The position numbers and the translations under genes were made by a program. DNA of 64,000 nucleotides from contig NZ_JAGHRA010000001.1 in assembly GCF_017744015.1 (NCBI RefSeq), positions 1 through 64,000 on the forward strand, given 5' to 3'. Source of the DNA: Paracoccus sp. R12_2. GTDB taxonomy: Bacteria > Pseudomonadota > Alphaproteobacteria > Rhodobacterales > Rhodobacteraceae. Positions 34,401 through 43,851 of the stretch are shown here, one piece after another. The notes under the pieces were generated by a model that made no database searches, was not told where the DNA came from, and saw only the letters and a program-made list of their open reading frames with translations. Within the stretch, counting starts at the first letter, position 1; each line of letters opens with the position of its first letter.

Positions 34401-35015
34401 CTAGTGATGAAAGATATCGTTTTCATCACCCCAGCCCAACAGGTCCAGATGCGCCCGCGCGGGCAGGAAATCGAAACAGGCCTGCGCCAGCCCCAGCCGG
34501 TTTTCGCGCTTCAGACGTACTTCCAGCGCGTCTTTCAGCTTGTGCAGATGCAGCACATCGGATGCCGCGTATTCAAGCTGTGCGTCGGTCAGGTCAGGCG
34601 CGCCCCAGTCGCTGGTCTGCTGCTGCTTGCTGACATCGACGCCCACCAGCTCGTTCAGAAGATATTTAAGGCCATGACGGTCGGTGAAGGTCCGCACCAG
34701 CTTCGAGGCGATCTTCGTACACCAGACTGGTGAGGTCACGACGCCGAAGGCGTTTTCCAGCGCCGCGATGTCGAAACGGCCGAAATGGAACAGCTTCAGC
34801 ACCTTTGCGTCGGTCAGCATCCGGCACAGGTTCGGGGCGTCGGTCTGGCCGCGATCAATCTGGACCAGATGCGCGTCGCCGTCGCCCGAGGACATCTGCA
34901 CCAGGCACAACCGGTCGCGACGCGGGTCAAGGCCCATGGTTTCGGTATCGATCGCCACCACTGAACCAAGGTTGACGTCGTCGGGAAGATCGTTCTGATA
35001 AAGATGGATGCTCAT
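34401..35015 (-). CDS. Ribonuclease D-type 3'-5' exonuclease (catalytic domain only)
   Basis: The product is 204 residues. DEDDy nuclease motifs are visible: VVAIDTETMGLDPRRDRLCLVQM (Exo I), HFGRFDIAALE (Exo II) and LEYAASDVLHLHKL (Exo III, Tyr and Asp). Classical RNase D is about 370 residues with HRDC domains; here only the exonuclease core is present, a common short alphaproteobacterial form. It likely trims stable RNA 3' ends. It is the first gene of the run that continues into kpsF and lptCAB. Confidence 0.88.
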   Translation of the reverse strand: MSIHLYQNDLPDDVNLGSVVAIDTETMGLDPRRDRLCLVQMSSGDGDAHLVQIDRGQTDAPNLCRMLTDAKVLKLFHFGRFDIAALENAFGVVTSPVWCTKIASKLVRTFTDRHGLKYLLNELVGVDVSKQQQTSDWGAPDLTDAQLEYAASDVLHLHKLKDALEVRLKRENRLGLAQACFDFLPARAHLDLLGWGDENDIFHH

Positions 35016-35202
35016 TCTATTGCCTGCTTCTTCTGGCTCGCCCCCTCTGACCAGAAACCGTTCGTTTGGTCCAGAACTAACGCCGTCGAAGCCGGGGTTT
35101 TGCCCACAACCGCCTTGCCGCGGCAGTCCCGGGCGGCGAGGCGGACTTCCACCCGCGTTCCATCCTGTCTAAGGTCGCGGCAATTTCACGGGAACGGGCA
35201 GC

Positions 35203-36246
35203 ATGAGCAGCAAGACCATCATCAGCGGCGGTTCAGGCCCCAGGAAAGGCGCACCGATCACGTCGCAGCCCAATCTTCTGATCGTTGCCCAGGCGGGACG
35301 GCTGGAATATCAGGCGCTGATCTTCATGGCCAGCCTGCGTCACGCGGCTCCGGACTGGACCAGGGGGGTCTTCGTCGCCGAACCGCAACCCGATGGCGCA
35401 TGGTCCGGCCACGACACCGCGATCACAGCTGAAACGCGCGAGGCGCTGCAGGATATGGGTGCGACGCTGCTGCCCTTCACCGCGCAGCATTTCGGTGCAG
35501 CCTATCCCTATGGCAACAAGATCGAAGCACTGCTGGCGTTGCCGCCGCGCGAACCGTTCCTGTTTCTGGATACCGATACGCTGATACGGGGGCCGCTGGA
35601 CCGAATTGCCTTCGACGCCGCCCGCCCCTCGGCATCCATGCGGCGCGAAGGCACCTGGCCGATCCCGCCGCTTTACGGACCGGGCTTCGGCGGCATCTGG
35701 AAATCGCTGTATGACCGTTTCGGGCTGGATTTCGAATGCTCTCTCGACACGACCCAGCCTGACGAACACTGGGAACGCTATCTCTACTTCAACGCGGGCT
35801 GGTTCTTCGGACCGGACCCCGCCGAATTCGGCAGGCGGTTCCTGAACTGGGCGATCGCGATTCGCGATCAGCCGGGCGACGAACTGGCCTGCCAAAGCCT
35901 TGATCCATGGCTGGACCAGGTCACGCTGCCGCTGGTGATCCATTCCTTTGGCGGGGGACGCCCCGGGCCGGAACTGGCCGGGCTGGACGGTGATGCCACC
36001 TGTCATTATCGCAACCTGCCGCTTCTGTATGCGCGCGAGGAAGACGCGGTATTGGACGCGCTGGAAAGTGCCGTGGCCCCCAACCGGATCAAGAAATACC
36101 TGCGTGCATGGGAGCCGGCGAAGAAGCTGATCTACCAAGGCAAGGGCCGCGACAAGATACGGCCCATGTTTGACCAGACGGCCCTGCCGACCAGGGAACA
36201 GCCGATCCGCAACCGGCTGAAGCACAAGGGCTGGTGGCTGGTCTAG
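35203..36246 (+). CDS. Glycosyltransferase-like (GT-A fold) protein of unknown substrate
   Basis: The product is 347 residues. The segment PFLFLDTDTLIRGPLD (Asp123, Asp125) is a DxD-like metal site following a beta strand, as in GT-A glycosyltransferases of the GT8-like type. LYFNAGWFFGPDPAEFG and CQSLDPWLDQVTLPLVIHSFGGG fit the acceptor half. There is no signal peptide or membrane segment, and the C-terminus is basic. The acceptor and donor are unknown; a role in surface polysaccharide is plausible. It is monocistronic, and its stop lies 3 bases from that of the convergent aldo/keto reductase. Confidence 0.7.
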   Translation: MSSKTIISGGSGPRKGAPITSQPNLLIVAQAGRLEYQALIFMASLRHAAPDWTRGVFVAEPQPDGAWSGHDTAITAETREALQDMGATLLPFTAQHFGAAYPYGNKIEALLALPPREPFLFLDTDTLIRGPLDRIAFDAARPSASMRREGTWPIPPLYGPGFGGIWKSLYDRFGLDFECSLDTTQPDEHWERYLYFNAGWFFGPDPAEFGRRFLNWAIAIRDQPGDELACQSLDPWLDQVTLPLVIHSFGGGRPGPELAGLDGDATCHYRNLPLLYAREEDAVLDALESAVAPNRIKKYLRAWEPAKKLIYQGKGRDKIRPMFDQTALPTREQPIRNRLKHKGWWLV

Positions 36247-36249
36247 ACC

Positions 36250-37302
36250 TCAGCCCTCGCCCGCGCCCTCCGACGAACGCGCCCAGATGTTCACGTCGCC
36301 CGACGCCGACAATTCGTCGATCCGCGCCAGTTCTGCGTCGCTGAAATCGGTGTTGGACAGGGCTCCGACGCAATCCTCGACCTGCGATGGCTGCGAGGCG
36401 CCGATCAGCGCGCTGGTCACACGGCCGCCGCGCAAGGTCCACGCCACCGCCATCTGCGCAAGGGTCTGGCCACGCTGTGCCGCAAGATCGTTCAGGCCGT
36501 TCAGACGTGCAATCATGTCATCGGTCAGCCAGTCGGCCGCCAGCGACTTGCCCTGCGCGGCGCGGCTGTCTTGCGGAATGCCGTTCAGATACTTCCTCGT
36601 CAGCATCCCCTGCGCCAGCGGCGTGAACACGATGCTGCCCATGCCCAGATCGTCCAGCCTGTCCAGCAGCCCGTCATTCTCGACCCAGCGGTTCAGCATG
36701 TTGTAGCTGGGCTGGTGGATCAGACAGGGCGTGCCCAGATCCTTCAGGATCGCCGCTGCCTCGGCCGTGCGCTGGCTGTTATAGCTGCTGATCCCGGCAT
36801 ACAGCGCGCGCCCCGACCGCACGATGTGGTCCAGCGCCCCCATCGTCTCTTCCAGCGGAGTCTCGGGATCGAAGCGGTGCGAATAGAAGATATCCACATA
36901 GTCCAGACCCATCCGCTTCAGCGACTGGTCGCAAGATGCGATCAGGTATTTGCGGCTGCCCCATTCGCCGTAAGGGCCCACCCACATGTCGTAACCGGCC
37001 TTGCTGCTGATGATCAGCTGATCGCGATAGCCCGCGAAATCGGTCCGCAGGATTTCACCGAACGCCTCTTCGGCGCTGCCGGGGGGCGGGCCGTAATTGT
37101 TGGCAAGGTCGAAATGGGTGATGCCCAGATCGAACGCCGTGCGGCAAATGTCGCGCTTGGTCTGATGCGGGGTGTCATGGCCAAAATTATGCCACAACCC
37201 AAGGCTGATCGCCGGCAGCTTCAGCCCCGACCGCCCGCAGCGCCGATAGGTCATCCGGTCATGACGGTCGCCGGCAGGCTGGTAACGTAGTTCTTCAACC
37301 AT
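36250..37302 (-). CDS. Aldo/keto reductase (YghZ/MgrA-like)
   Basis: The product is 350 residues, a TIM-barrel NADPH oxidoreductase. The catalytic tetrad is visible: Asp and Tyr in HFDLANNYGPPPGSAEE, Lys in IISSKAGYDMWVGPYG, His in DIFYSHRFDPETPLEET. The GPYGEWGSRKYL segment is typical of the YghZ group, which reduces L-glyceraldehyde 3-phosphate and methylglyoxal. Its start lies inside the last codons of ileS (8-base overlap) with CGAGG as ribosome-binding site, so it is translationally coupled to ileS. Confidence 0.9.
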   Translation of the reverse strand: MVEELRYQPAGDRHDRMTYRRCGRSGLKLPAISLGLWHNFGHDTPHQTKRDICRTAFDLGITHFDLANNYGPPPGSAEEAFGEILRTDFAGYRDQLIISSKAGYDMWVGPYGEWGSRKYLIASCDQSLKRMGLDYVDIFYSHRFDPETPLEETMGALDHIVRSGRALYAGISSYNSQRTAEAAAILKDLGTPCLIHQPSYNMLNRWVENDGLLDRLDDLGMGSIVFTPLAQGMLTRKYLNGIPQDSRAAQGKSLAADWLTDDMIARLNGLNDLAAQRGQTLAQMAVAWTLRGGRVTSALIGASQPSQVEDCVGALSNTDFSDAELARIDELSASGDVNIWARSSEGAGEG

Positions 37303-40300
37303 GGCTTAGCACCTCGTCGCAGCGGGCGCAGACGCCCGGATGGCTGTGGCTGCCGACATCGGGCAGGATCTTCCAGCAACGCTGGCATTTCTGACCTTCG
37401 GCCAGTTCGAACACGACGCCCAGACCCGGCGCCTCGGACATGCGGAACGCCTCGTTCGGGGCGGGATCGGCGGTCAGTGCCAGGTCCGAGACGATGCACA
37501 TGTCGGTGAAGTTCACCGATTTCAGCGCCGCCAGCATCTCGGGATCCTCGACATGCACGATGGGCGCGGCCTCCAGGCTGGCACCGATGGTCTTGTCGGC
37601 GCGCTTGACCTCCAGCGCCGCCGTCACCACGCGGCGCGCGCGGCGCACATGATCCCATTTCGCGGCCAGCGGCTCGTTCAGCCAATCGGCAGGCGTCACG
37701 GCAAAATCCCGCAGATGGACGCTGTCGGATTCCGACGGGAACCGCGACAACCAGACATCTTCCATGGTGAAGGGCAGGATCGGGGCCAGCCACGTCACCA
37801 GACGATGATAGAGAATGTCCATCACCGTCCGCACCGCGCGGCGGCGGGGACTGTCCGGTGCATCGCAATACAGCGCATCCTTGCGGATATCGAAATAGAA
37901 GGCCGACAGATCGACGGTGCAGAACTGGAACAGGGTCTGGAACACACCCTGGAAGTCATAGGCGTCGTAGCCCTTGCGCACGGTGTGATCCAGTTGCGCC
38001 AGCCGGTGCAGGATGAACTGCTCCAGCTCGGGCATCTCGGCGGGGTCGATCTTCTCGGCGTCGTCGAACCCGGCTAGCGCGCCCAGAAGGAAGCGCAGCG
38101 TGTTGCGCAACCGGCGATAGCTGTCGGCCGTGCCTTTCAGGATCTCTTTGCCGATGCGGCTGTCGGCGGTGTAATCGACCTGAGCAACCCACAGGCGCAG
38201 GATGTCGGCGCCGTATTGTTCGACGACTTCGGCAGGCAGGATGGTGTTGCCAAGCGATTTGGACATTTTCATGCCCTTCTCGTCCAGCGTGAAACCATGC
38301 GTCAGCACGCCCTTGTAGGGGGCACGCCCCTTGGTCGCACTGGCCTGCAACAGCGACGACTGGAACCAGCCGCGATGCTGGTCGGTGCCTTCCAGATACA
38401 GATCGGCGATGCCGTCCGGACTGCCGTCCTCGCGATCGCGGATGACGAAGGCGTGGGTCGATCCGCTGTCGAACCACACATCCAGCACGTCCATGACCTG
38501 ATCATAGTCGTCGGGGTCGGCGACGCCGTCCAGCATCTGTTCCTTGAACCCGTCGCGATACCATGCGTCGGCGCCGTCACGCTCGAACGCGGCGATGATG
38601 CGGTCGTTCACGCGCGGATCGCGCAGCAGGAAATCATCGGCATCGGGCTTGGCGCCCTTCTTCACGAAGCAGGTCAGCGGCACGCCCCAGGCGCGCTGGC
38701 GCGACAGCACCCAGTCGGGGCGGTTCTCGACCATGGAATGGATGCGGTTGCGCCCGCTTTGCGGCGTCCACTTGACCAGCTTGTCGATCGAGGTCAGCGC
38801 ACGCGCCCGGATGGTGCTGCCATATTCGCCCATGCCGTCTTCCAGCGGCCTGTCGATCGCCGCGAACCACTGCGCGGTGTTGCGATAGATCAGCGGTGCC
38901 TTGGACCGCCAGCTATGGGGATAGCTGTGCTTGATCTTGCCCTTGGCCAGCAAGGCGCCCGCCCAGGCAAGGTTCTTGATGACGCTGACATTCGCGGGAC
39001 CATCCTTGCCGTCGGGCTGGATGATCGCCTCGCCGCCGAAGATCGGCAGATCGGCGCGATAGGTGCCATCGGGTTCGACGTTATAGGTCATCTTCAGACC
39101 GTGCTTCAGCCCAAGCTGATAGTCGTCATCGCCGTGGCTGGGCGCGGTGTGGACAAATCCCGTTCCGGCCTCGTCGGTGACATGGTCTCCGGCCAACATG
39201 GGAACGTCGTAATCCCACTCACCATTCGCACCTTCGACGCCGCAGAAAGGGTGGGCCAGCACCACGCCTTCCAAATCGTCCGCCGGAACGTCGGCAAGCC
39301 GCGTCCAGCTTTCGATCTTGGCGGCGGACTTTACGCTCTCGGCCAGCGCATCGGCCAGAACCAGCTTTTCGCCCACAACGGCTGAGGCACTCTCGGCCAC
39401 GCCGCCCACCTCGTAGATGCCATAGGCGATCTCGGGACTGAAGGCGACGGCACGGTTCTGCGGGATGGTCCACGGGGTGGTAGTCCAGATGACCACCCTG
39501 GCACCAATCAATCCGCTGCGAGAGTGTTCGGCAGAAGGGTTGGTTTTTGCCCAGACGTAAGCCTCCTGCTCATCCGCCCCATAGAGTGATGACGCCAGTT
39601 TACTAACTTGCTTGGCTCTTTTTCCGGAGTGTTCCAATACCTCGAACCGCACCCAGATCGTGTGGCTGGTGTGGTCGTGATATTCGACCTCGGCCTCGGC
39701 CAGGGCGGTCTTTTCGACCGGCGACCACATCACCGGCTTGCTGCCCTGATACAGGCTGCCGTTCATCAGCAGCTTCATGAACTCGGCCGCGATCACCGCC
39801 TCGGCGTGATAGTTCATCGTCAGGTAGGGATCGTCCCACTTGCCGTTGACGCCAAGGCGCTTGAACTCGTCTCGCTGCACGTCGATCCAGTGATCGGCAA
39901 AGCGGCGGCATTCCTGCCGGAACTCGACGATATCGACCTTGTCCTTGTCCAGGCCCTTCTGGCGGTACTGTTCCTCGATCTTCCATTCGATCGGCAGGCC
40001 GTGGCAATCCCAGCCCGGGACATAGCGCGCATCGCGTCCCATCATCTGCTGGCTGCGGACGATGAAATCCTTCAGCACCTTGTTCAGCGCGTGGCCGATA
40101 TGCAGGTTGCCGTTCGCATAGGGGGGGCCGTCATGCAGGATGAAGGGCGCGCGTTCCCCCGCCCCTTTGCGCAGGGTGTCGTAGATGCCGATTCGCGCCC
40201 ACCGCGCCAGCCATTCGGGCTCGCGCGCGGGCAGTCCGGCCCGCATCGGGAAATCGGTCTGCGGCAGGAAGACGGTATCGCGGTAGTCTGGGGCGTCGGC

Positions 40301-40318
40301 GCGGGTATCGGCGCTCAT
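37295..40318 (-). CDS. ileS: Isoleucyl-tRNA synthetase
   Basis: The product is 1007 residues, a class Ia aminoacyl-tRNA synthetase. The HIGH motif is PPYANGNLHIGHALNK (His73-His76), the editing domain has WTTTPWTIPQN, the KMSKS loop is KGMKMSKSLGNTI near residue 683, and the C-terminal zinc finger is CQRCW with CARC. Between TIWVRFEVLEHS and ARVVIWTTTPWT an additional stretch of about 40 residues (about 230-271) is encoded by DNA of visibly lower GC than its surroundings. The gene overlaps the aldo/keto reductase start by 8 bases. A 10-bp stem hairpin lies 38 bases upstream. Confidence 0.96.
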   Translation of the reverse strand: MSADTRADAPDYRDTVFLPQTDFPMRAGLPAREPEWLARWARIGIYDTLRKGAGERAPFILHDGPPYANGNLHIGHALNKVLKDFIVRSQQMMGRDARYVPGWDCHGLPIEWKIEEQYRQKGLDKDKVDIVEFRQECRRFADHWIDVQRDEFKRLGVNGKWDDPYLTMNYHAEAVIAAEFMKLLMNGSLYQGSKPVMWSPVEKTALAEAEVEYHDHTSHTIWVRFEVLEHSGKRAKQVSKLASSLYGADEQEAYVWAKTNPSAEHSRSGLIGARVVIWTTTPWTIPQNRAVAFSPEIAYGIYEVGGVAESASAVVGEKLVLADALAESVKSAAKIESWTRLADVPADDLEGVVLAHPFCGVEGANGEWDYDVPMLAGDHVTDEAGTGFVHTAPSHGDDDYQLGLKHGLKMTYNVEPDGTYRADLPIFGGEAIIQPDGKDGPANVSVIKNLAWAGALLAKGKIKHSYPHSWRSKAPLIYRNTAQWFAAIDRPLEDGMGEYGSTIRARALTSIDKLVKWTPQSGRNRIHSMVENRPDWVLSRQRAWGVPLTCFVKKGAKPDADDFLLRDPRVNDRIIAAFERDGADAWYRDGFKEQMLDGVADPDDYDQVMDVLDVWFDSGSTHAFVIRDREDGSPDGIADLYLEGTDQHRGWFQSSLLQASATKGRAPYKGVLTHGFTLDEKGMKMSKSLGNTILPAEVVEQYGADILRLWVAQVDYTADSRIGKEILKGTADSYRRLRNTLRFLLGALAGFDDAEKIDPAEMPELEQFILHRLAQLDHTVRKGYDAYDFQGVFQTLFQFCTVDLSAFYFDIRKDALYCDAPDSPRRRAVRTVMDILYHRLVTWLAPILPFTMEDVWLSRFPSESDSVHLRDFAVTPADWLNEPLAAKWDHVRRARRVVTAALEVKRADKTIGASLEAAPIVHVEDPEMLAALKSVNFTDMCIVSDLALTADPAPNEAFRMSEAPGLGVVFELAEGQKCQRCWKILPDVGSHSHPGVCARCDEVLSHG

Positions 40319-40355
40319 CGGGGTGTTCCTTCGTCAATCGTTCGGACAAGACTAA

Positions 40356-40387
40356 CCCGGCGGCGCAAGACCTCTTACGCCGCCGGG
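40356..40387 (-). terminator. Hairpin between queF and ileS
   Basis: A 10-bp perfect stem, CCCGGCGGCG (40356-40365) with CGCCGCCGGG (40378-40387), has a 12-base loop. On the minus strand it is followed by TTAGTCTTG, moderately T-rich. It can end the queF transcript or act in the ileS leader. A smaller stem (GGGATAA 40469-40475 with TTATCCC 40483-40489) lies closer to the queF stop. No T-box elements are present. Confidence 0.5.
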
Positions 40388-40515
40388 CCGCTAATTCGAT
40401 GTCCGAACCCCGGAAATTCCATGCTGCTCTCTATAGAAAGCCGGGCAATCCGCTGCAAGCGCAAGGCAGGGATAAGACCGGATTATCCCCCCAAAGCATT
40501 GCCGACACGCCGCGC

Positions 40516-40977
40516 CTAGCCGCGTCCGCGATATCCCGGCACGGCCTGATCGGGCAGCCACAGCCCGGTGGGCGGCGTCCCGGTCTGCCAGAACACGTCA
40601 ATGGGCATGCCTCCGCGCGGATACCAATAGCCGCCGATCCGCAGCCATGTGGGCGCAAGAAGATCAACCAGCCGCCTGCCGATGCCGACGGTGCAATCCT
40701 CGTGGAACGCACCGTGATTGCGGAAGCTGCCCAGATACAGCTTCAGCGATTTCGATTCGACCAGCCAGGCGTCGGGCACATAGTCGATCACCAGATGCGC
40801 GAAATCGGGCTGACCCGTGATCGGGCACAGGCTGGTGAATTCGGGCTGCGTGAACCGCACGGCATAAGTCTGGCCGGGCTGCGGATTCGCGACCCGTTCC
40901 AGGATCGCGGAATCGGGATTGTCGGGCAGATCGGCTTTCCTGCCAAGCTGGGTCAGCGCGTCGGTATAGTGGCTCAT
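40516..40977 (-). CDS. queF: NADPH-dependent 7-cyano-7-deazaguanine reductase QueF
   Basis: The product is 153 residues from the ATG at 40977 (AGGAGCAC just upstream); longer frames lack homology. The catalytic Cys51 is in [13 protein letters not shown], with Asp58 close by. The QueF motif [21 protein letters not shown] binds NADPH and the nitrile. The enzyme reduces preQ0 to preQ1 in queuosine biosynthesis. It is the short (type I) QueF form. It diverges from a truncated hemoglobin gene, with 136 bases between the starts. Confidence 0.95.
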   Translation of the reverse strand: MSHYTDALTQLGRKADLPDNPDSAILERVANPQPGQTYAVRFTQPEFTSLCPITGQPDFAHLVIDYVPDAWLVESKSLKLYLGSFRNHGAFHEDCTVGIGRRLVDLLAPTWLRIGGYWYPRGGMPIDVFWQTGTPPTGLWLPDQAVPGYRGRG

Positions 40978-41113
40978 CTGGTGCTCCTGTTTTGACCGGG
41001 TGGGCTGCGACCGGATGGCAAGCCCTACCAATCGCGCGCGGCGTAGCCAAGACATGCGCGCGACATCCCGCCGCCTTGCAAACCACCGCCCGGCGCAGGA
41101 TCCTGCGCCAATC

Positions 41114-41515
41114 ATGATTGCCAGATTCGAGATCACCTCTGAACAGATCGACTGCGTCGTTGCCGTGTTCTACGGCGCGGTGCGGCGGCACGAGATGCTT
41201 GGCCCGGTCTTCGCGGCCCATGTCACCGACTGGACCGGACACGAGGCCAAGATCGCCCGGTTCTGGAAACGCGCGATCCTGTATCAGCCGGTCTATGACG
41301 GAAACCCGATGCGGGCGCATCTGCAGGCCGGCGACGTGATGCCCGAACATTTTTCGCACTGGCTGGCGCTGTTCGACGAAACCTTGCGCCGGACGCTGAA
41401 GCCGGAACCCGCTGAGGCATGGTCGGCGCTGGCCCATCGGATCGGTCGGGGGCTGCGCATGGGGGTCGAGGATATCCGCCCTGAAGTCGCCTTCGGTCCG
41501 CCGATCCTGCGCTGA
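41114..41515 (+). CDS. Group III truncated hemoglobin
   Basis: The product is 133 residues from the ATG at 41114. The group III features are [63 protein letters not shown] (the probable proximal haem ligand is His69) and [13 protein letters not shown]. Group III globins are oxygen-binding proteins linked to microaerobic growth or nitrosative stress; the physiological ligand is unknown here. An ATG 60 bases upstream would extend the N-terminus but lacks family similarity. Confidence 0.88.
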   Translation: MIARFEITSEQIDCVVAVFYGAVRRHEMLGPVFAAHVTDWTGHEAKIARFWKRAILYQPVYDGNPMRAHLQAGDVMPEHFSHWLALFDETLRRTLKPEPAEAWSALAHRIGRGLRMGVEDIRPEVAFGPPILR

Positions 41516-41529
41516 GCGGGGCGATGCGA

Positions 41530-42165
41530 TCAGCCGCGAGACCGGGGCGGACGGGGTCTGTAGACCGGCAGCCGCCATCCCCAGATCATGCTGCCCGCGC
41601 GCAGCACCCACGCGGCGGCTGCGCAGGCGATCAGCGCATGGCTGGCCTGTAACCCCGCCCAGACCAGGATCACAGCGGCTGCCGCACCGCCGAACGCGGC
41701 AGTCAGATACAGTTCGCCCTGTTTCAGGACCAGCGGCACCTCGTTGCCGACCACATCGCGCATCAGCCCGCCGAACGTGCCCGTGACGACCCCCATGATG
41801 ACCACGATCACGGGACCAAGGCCGCTTTCCATCGCGACGCCGACCCCGGCCGCGACCGCCACGGCCAAGGCCACACTGTCCAGCCAGACCAGCAGGCGGT
41901 AGCGGCTTTCGAAAAGATGCGCGGTCCAGAAGACCAGCAGCGCGGCACCCGCCGCGATCAGCACATAGGCGGGCTGGGCCACCCAGAAGACCACCCGCCC
42001 CAGGATCAGGTCGCGCAGCGTGCCGCCGCCAACCGCAGTCAGCGACGCCATGAAGACAAAGCCCACCGGGTCCAGCTGCGCCCGACTGGCGACCAGCGCG
42101 CCGGTCAGCGCAAAGACCAGGACCGAGCCATAGTCCAGCGCCGCGACCAGCGCATCAGGCGTCAT
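41530..42165 (-). CDS. TRIC/UPF0126-family membrane protein (YadS/YicG-like)
   Basis: The product is 211 residues with about seven hydrophobic segments in two similar halves, each carrying a Gly-rich motif followed by Arg-Asp: [14 protein letters not shown] and [19 protein letters not shown]. This is the prokaryotic TRIC channel family; members conduct cations (reported) or glycine. Its ATG overlaps the rnhA stop (ATGA, 42162-42165), so it is translationally coupled to rnhA. Confidence 0.88.
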   Translation of the reverse strand: MTPDALVAALDYGSVLVFALTGALVASRAQLDPVGFVFMASLTAVGGGTLRDLILGRVVFWVAQPAYVLIAAGAALLVFWTAHLFESRYRLLVWLDSVALAVAVAAGVGVAMESGLGPVIVVIMGVVTGTFGGLMRDVVGNEVPLVLKQGELYLTAAFGGAAAAVILVWAGLQASHALIACAAAAWVLRAGSMIWGWRLPVYRPRPPRSRG

Positions 42166-42611
42166 TTGAACGGCGCCATCCCGGCGCGTGCCAGTTCGTC
42201 GGCGCGTTCATTCTCGGCATGGCCGGCATGGCCCTTGATCCAGCGCCATTCGACATCGTGGCGCGCCTGCGCCTGGTCCAGACGCTGCCACAATTCGACA
42301 TTCTTGACGGGCTTCCTGTCGGCGGTGCGCCAGCCGTTCCGCTTCCAGCCATGGATCCACTGACTGACCCCGTTCTTGACATAGGCACTGTCGGTCACGA
42401 TCACGATGCGGCTTGGCCGGGTCAGCGCCTCCAGCGCCGATATGGCGGCCATCAACTCCATTCGGTTATTGGTCGTGGCCGCCTCGCCGCCCTGCAATTC
42501 GCGTTCCTTTACGACAGTGTCGCCGTCCAGGGCGCGCATCAGAACACCCCAACCACCGGGGCCGGGATTGCCGCTGCACGCGCCGTCGGTCCATGCAAAC
42601 AGGTCCGTCAC
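42162..42611 (-). CDS. rnhA: Ribonuclease HI
   Basis: The product is 149 residues from a GTG at 42611 that overlaps the LysE-family stop as GTGA. A TTG start farther upstream would add residues not found in the family. The active-site carboxylates are visible: Asp in [13 protein letters not shown], Glu in NRMELMAAI, Asp in [11 protein letters not shown] and the C-terminal Asp in [22 protein letters not shown] is the conserved loop. RNase HI cuts RNA in RNA-DNA hybrids. Confidence 0.95.
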   Translation of the reverse strand: MTDLFAWTDGACSGNPGPGGWGVLMRALDGDTVVKERELQGGEAATTNNRMELMAAISALEALTRPSRIVIVTDSAYVKNGVSQWIHGWKRNGWRTADRKPVKNVELWQRLDQAQARHDVEWRWIKGHAGHAENERADELARAGMAPFK

Positions 42612-43210
42612 GCGCGGCTGACCGCCAGTTTCAGGCCAAGCGCGGCGAAGGACGCCGCAAAGCCACGGCGCAACCAACGCATCGCGCGATCCGATGACAG
42701 GACCGCATCGCGGCCACTGGCGGCCAGCGCGGCGTAGCCGACAAACACCGCAAATGTCATCGCCGCGAAGGCCAGACCCAGTTCCACCAACGCGCCGGTG
42801 CCCGCCCCCGCGGGCAGGAATTGCGGCAGGAAGGCCATGAAGAACATCGGCAGCTTGGGATTCAGCAGGTTCAGCATGATGCCGCGCCGGACGATGACAC
42901 GTGCTGCCACGTGATCACCGGGGCGAAACAGCAAGCCACCCTCGGCCTGCAGGATGCCCCATGCCATCCACAGCAGATAGGCGACGCCCGCGAACTTCAC
43001 CGCCTGGAACAGCAATGCGCTGGCATGCAGCAACGCGGCCAGACCGGCCATCGCCATCAGCATGTGAAGGATGGGCGGGATGGTGCAGCCGATCGCCGCC
43101 CACAGCCCGGCCCGAAATCCGCCCGACAGCGTGGATGACAACGTGTAGATGACGCCGACGCCAGGGGCGACACAGACGATGAAGGCCGTCAGAAGGAACT
43201 CGATGCTCAT
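42608..43210 (-). CDS. LysE-family translocator
   Basis: The product is 200 residues from the ATG at 43210, which overlaps the GST stop (ATGA). Six hydrophobic segments and the N-terminal motif [31 protein letters not shown] place it in the LysE/RhtB amino acid exporter superfamily; [19 protein letters not shown] is the second hallmark. The substrate is not predictable. It is the second gene of the coupled GST-lysE-rnhA-TRIC run, whose members overlap by 4 bases each. Confidence 0.9.
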   Translation of the reverse strand: MSIEFLLTAFIVCVAPGVGVIYTLSSTLSGGFRAGLWAAIGCTIPPILHMLMAMAGLAALLHASALLFQAVKFAGVAYLLWMAWGILQAEGGLLFRPGDHVAARVIVRRGIMLNLLNPKLPMFFMAFLPQFLPAGAGTGALVELGLAFAAMTFAVFVGYAALAASGRDAVLSSDRAMRWLRRGFAASFAALGLKLAVSRA

Positions 43211-43812
43211 TGGTCCAGCCTTGTGAAACCGGGCAGCCCCTCGACACGGGCCAGCCATGATGTGAGATCGCAAAATCTGGTCAGATCATAGCCGCCGCGC
43301 GTCCCCGCAGTGTGGGTATAGGCATACAGACACAGATCGGCCAGGCTGGGCGTCTGGCCGACCAGCCAGTCGCGCCCCTTCAACGCATCCTCCATCACCT
43401 GCAACAGCGCGTGACCGCGTTCCAGCAGATCGGCCAGCCTCTCGGGCGTCGCATCCGATGCGCGATGGGGATAGCTGACCAGCGCCTGACGGACGGCGAT
43501 GACCGGTTCGTGGTTGTATTGTTCCCAGAACATCCAGCCCAGCATCTGCGCGCGCTGCACGGCATCTTCTGGGATGAAGTCGCTTCCCTCGCCAAGAAAC
43601 CAAAGGATCGCGTTGGATTCGCCCAGCACGCGGCCATCGTCCAGCAGCAGCGCAGGTACCTTGCCATAGGGCAGCGTTCCATCCGCCCTGGACCGCGCCA
43701 GCGCGTCCGAGCCGTATTCGCAATCGACGATCTCGACGACGCGCCGGGTCAGAGCCAGGATCAGCCGGACCTTGTAACTGTTCCCCGAGGACGGCATCGA
43801 ATACAGCCGCAT
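43207..43812 (-). CDS. Glutathione S-transferase family protein
   Basis: The product is 201 residues. The N-terminal thioredoxin-like domain has MPSSGNSYKVRLILAL (likely glutathione-activating Ser) and GKVPALLLDDGRVLGESNAILWFL, the glutathione-binding site. The C-terminal all-helical domain carries SLADLCLYAYTHTA. The reaction (detoxification, isomerase or peroxidase) cannot be inferred. It heads an operon of four genes with 4-base overlaps. Confidence 0.9.
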   Translation of the reverse strand: MRLYSMPSSGNSYKVRLILALTRRVVEIVDCEYGSDALARSRADGTLPYGKVPALLLDDGRVLGESNAILWFLGEGSDFIPEDAVQRAQMLGWMFWEQYNHEPVIAVRQALVSYPHRASDATPERLADLLERGHALLQVMEDALKGRDWLVGQTPSLADLCLYAYTHTAGTRGGYDLTRFCDLTSWLARVEGLPGFTRLDQ

Positions 43813-43851
43813 GATCGCCCCTTTTCCCTGTCAGAACGGCCTAAGCCCGGT

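Noticed and set aside
40319-40515. T-box or leader riboswitch before ileS
   Set aside because: Only hairpins are visible; no T-box sequence or specifier-loop pattern, and T-boxes are rare in alphaproteobacteria.
40978-41113. preQ1 riboswitch before queF
   Set aside because: No conserved preQ1 core or A-rich tail was recognised.
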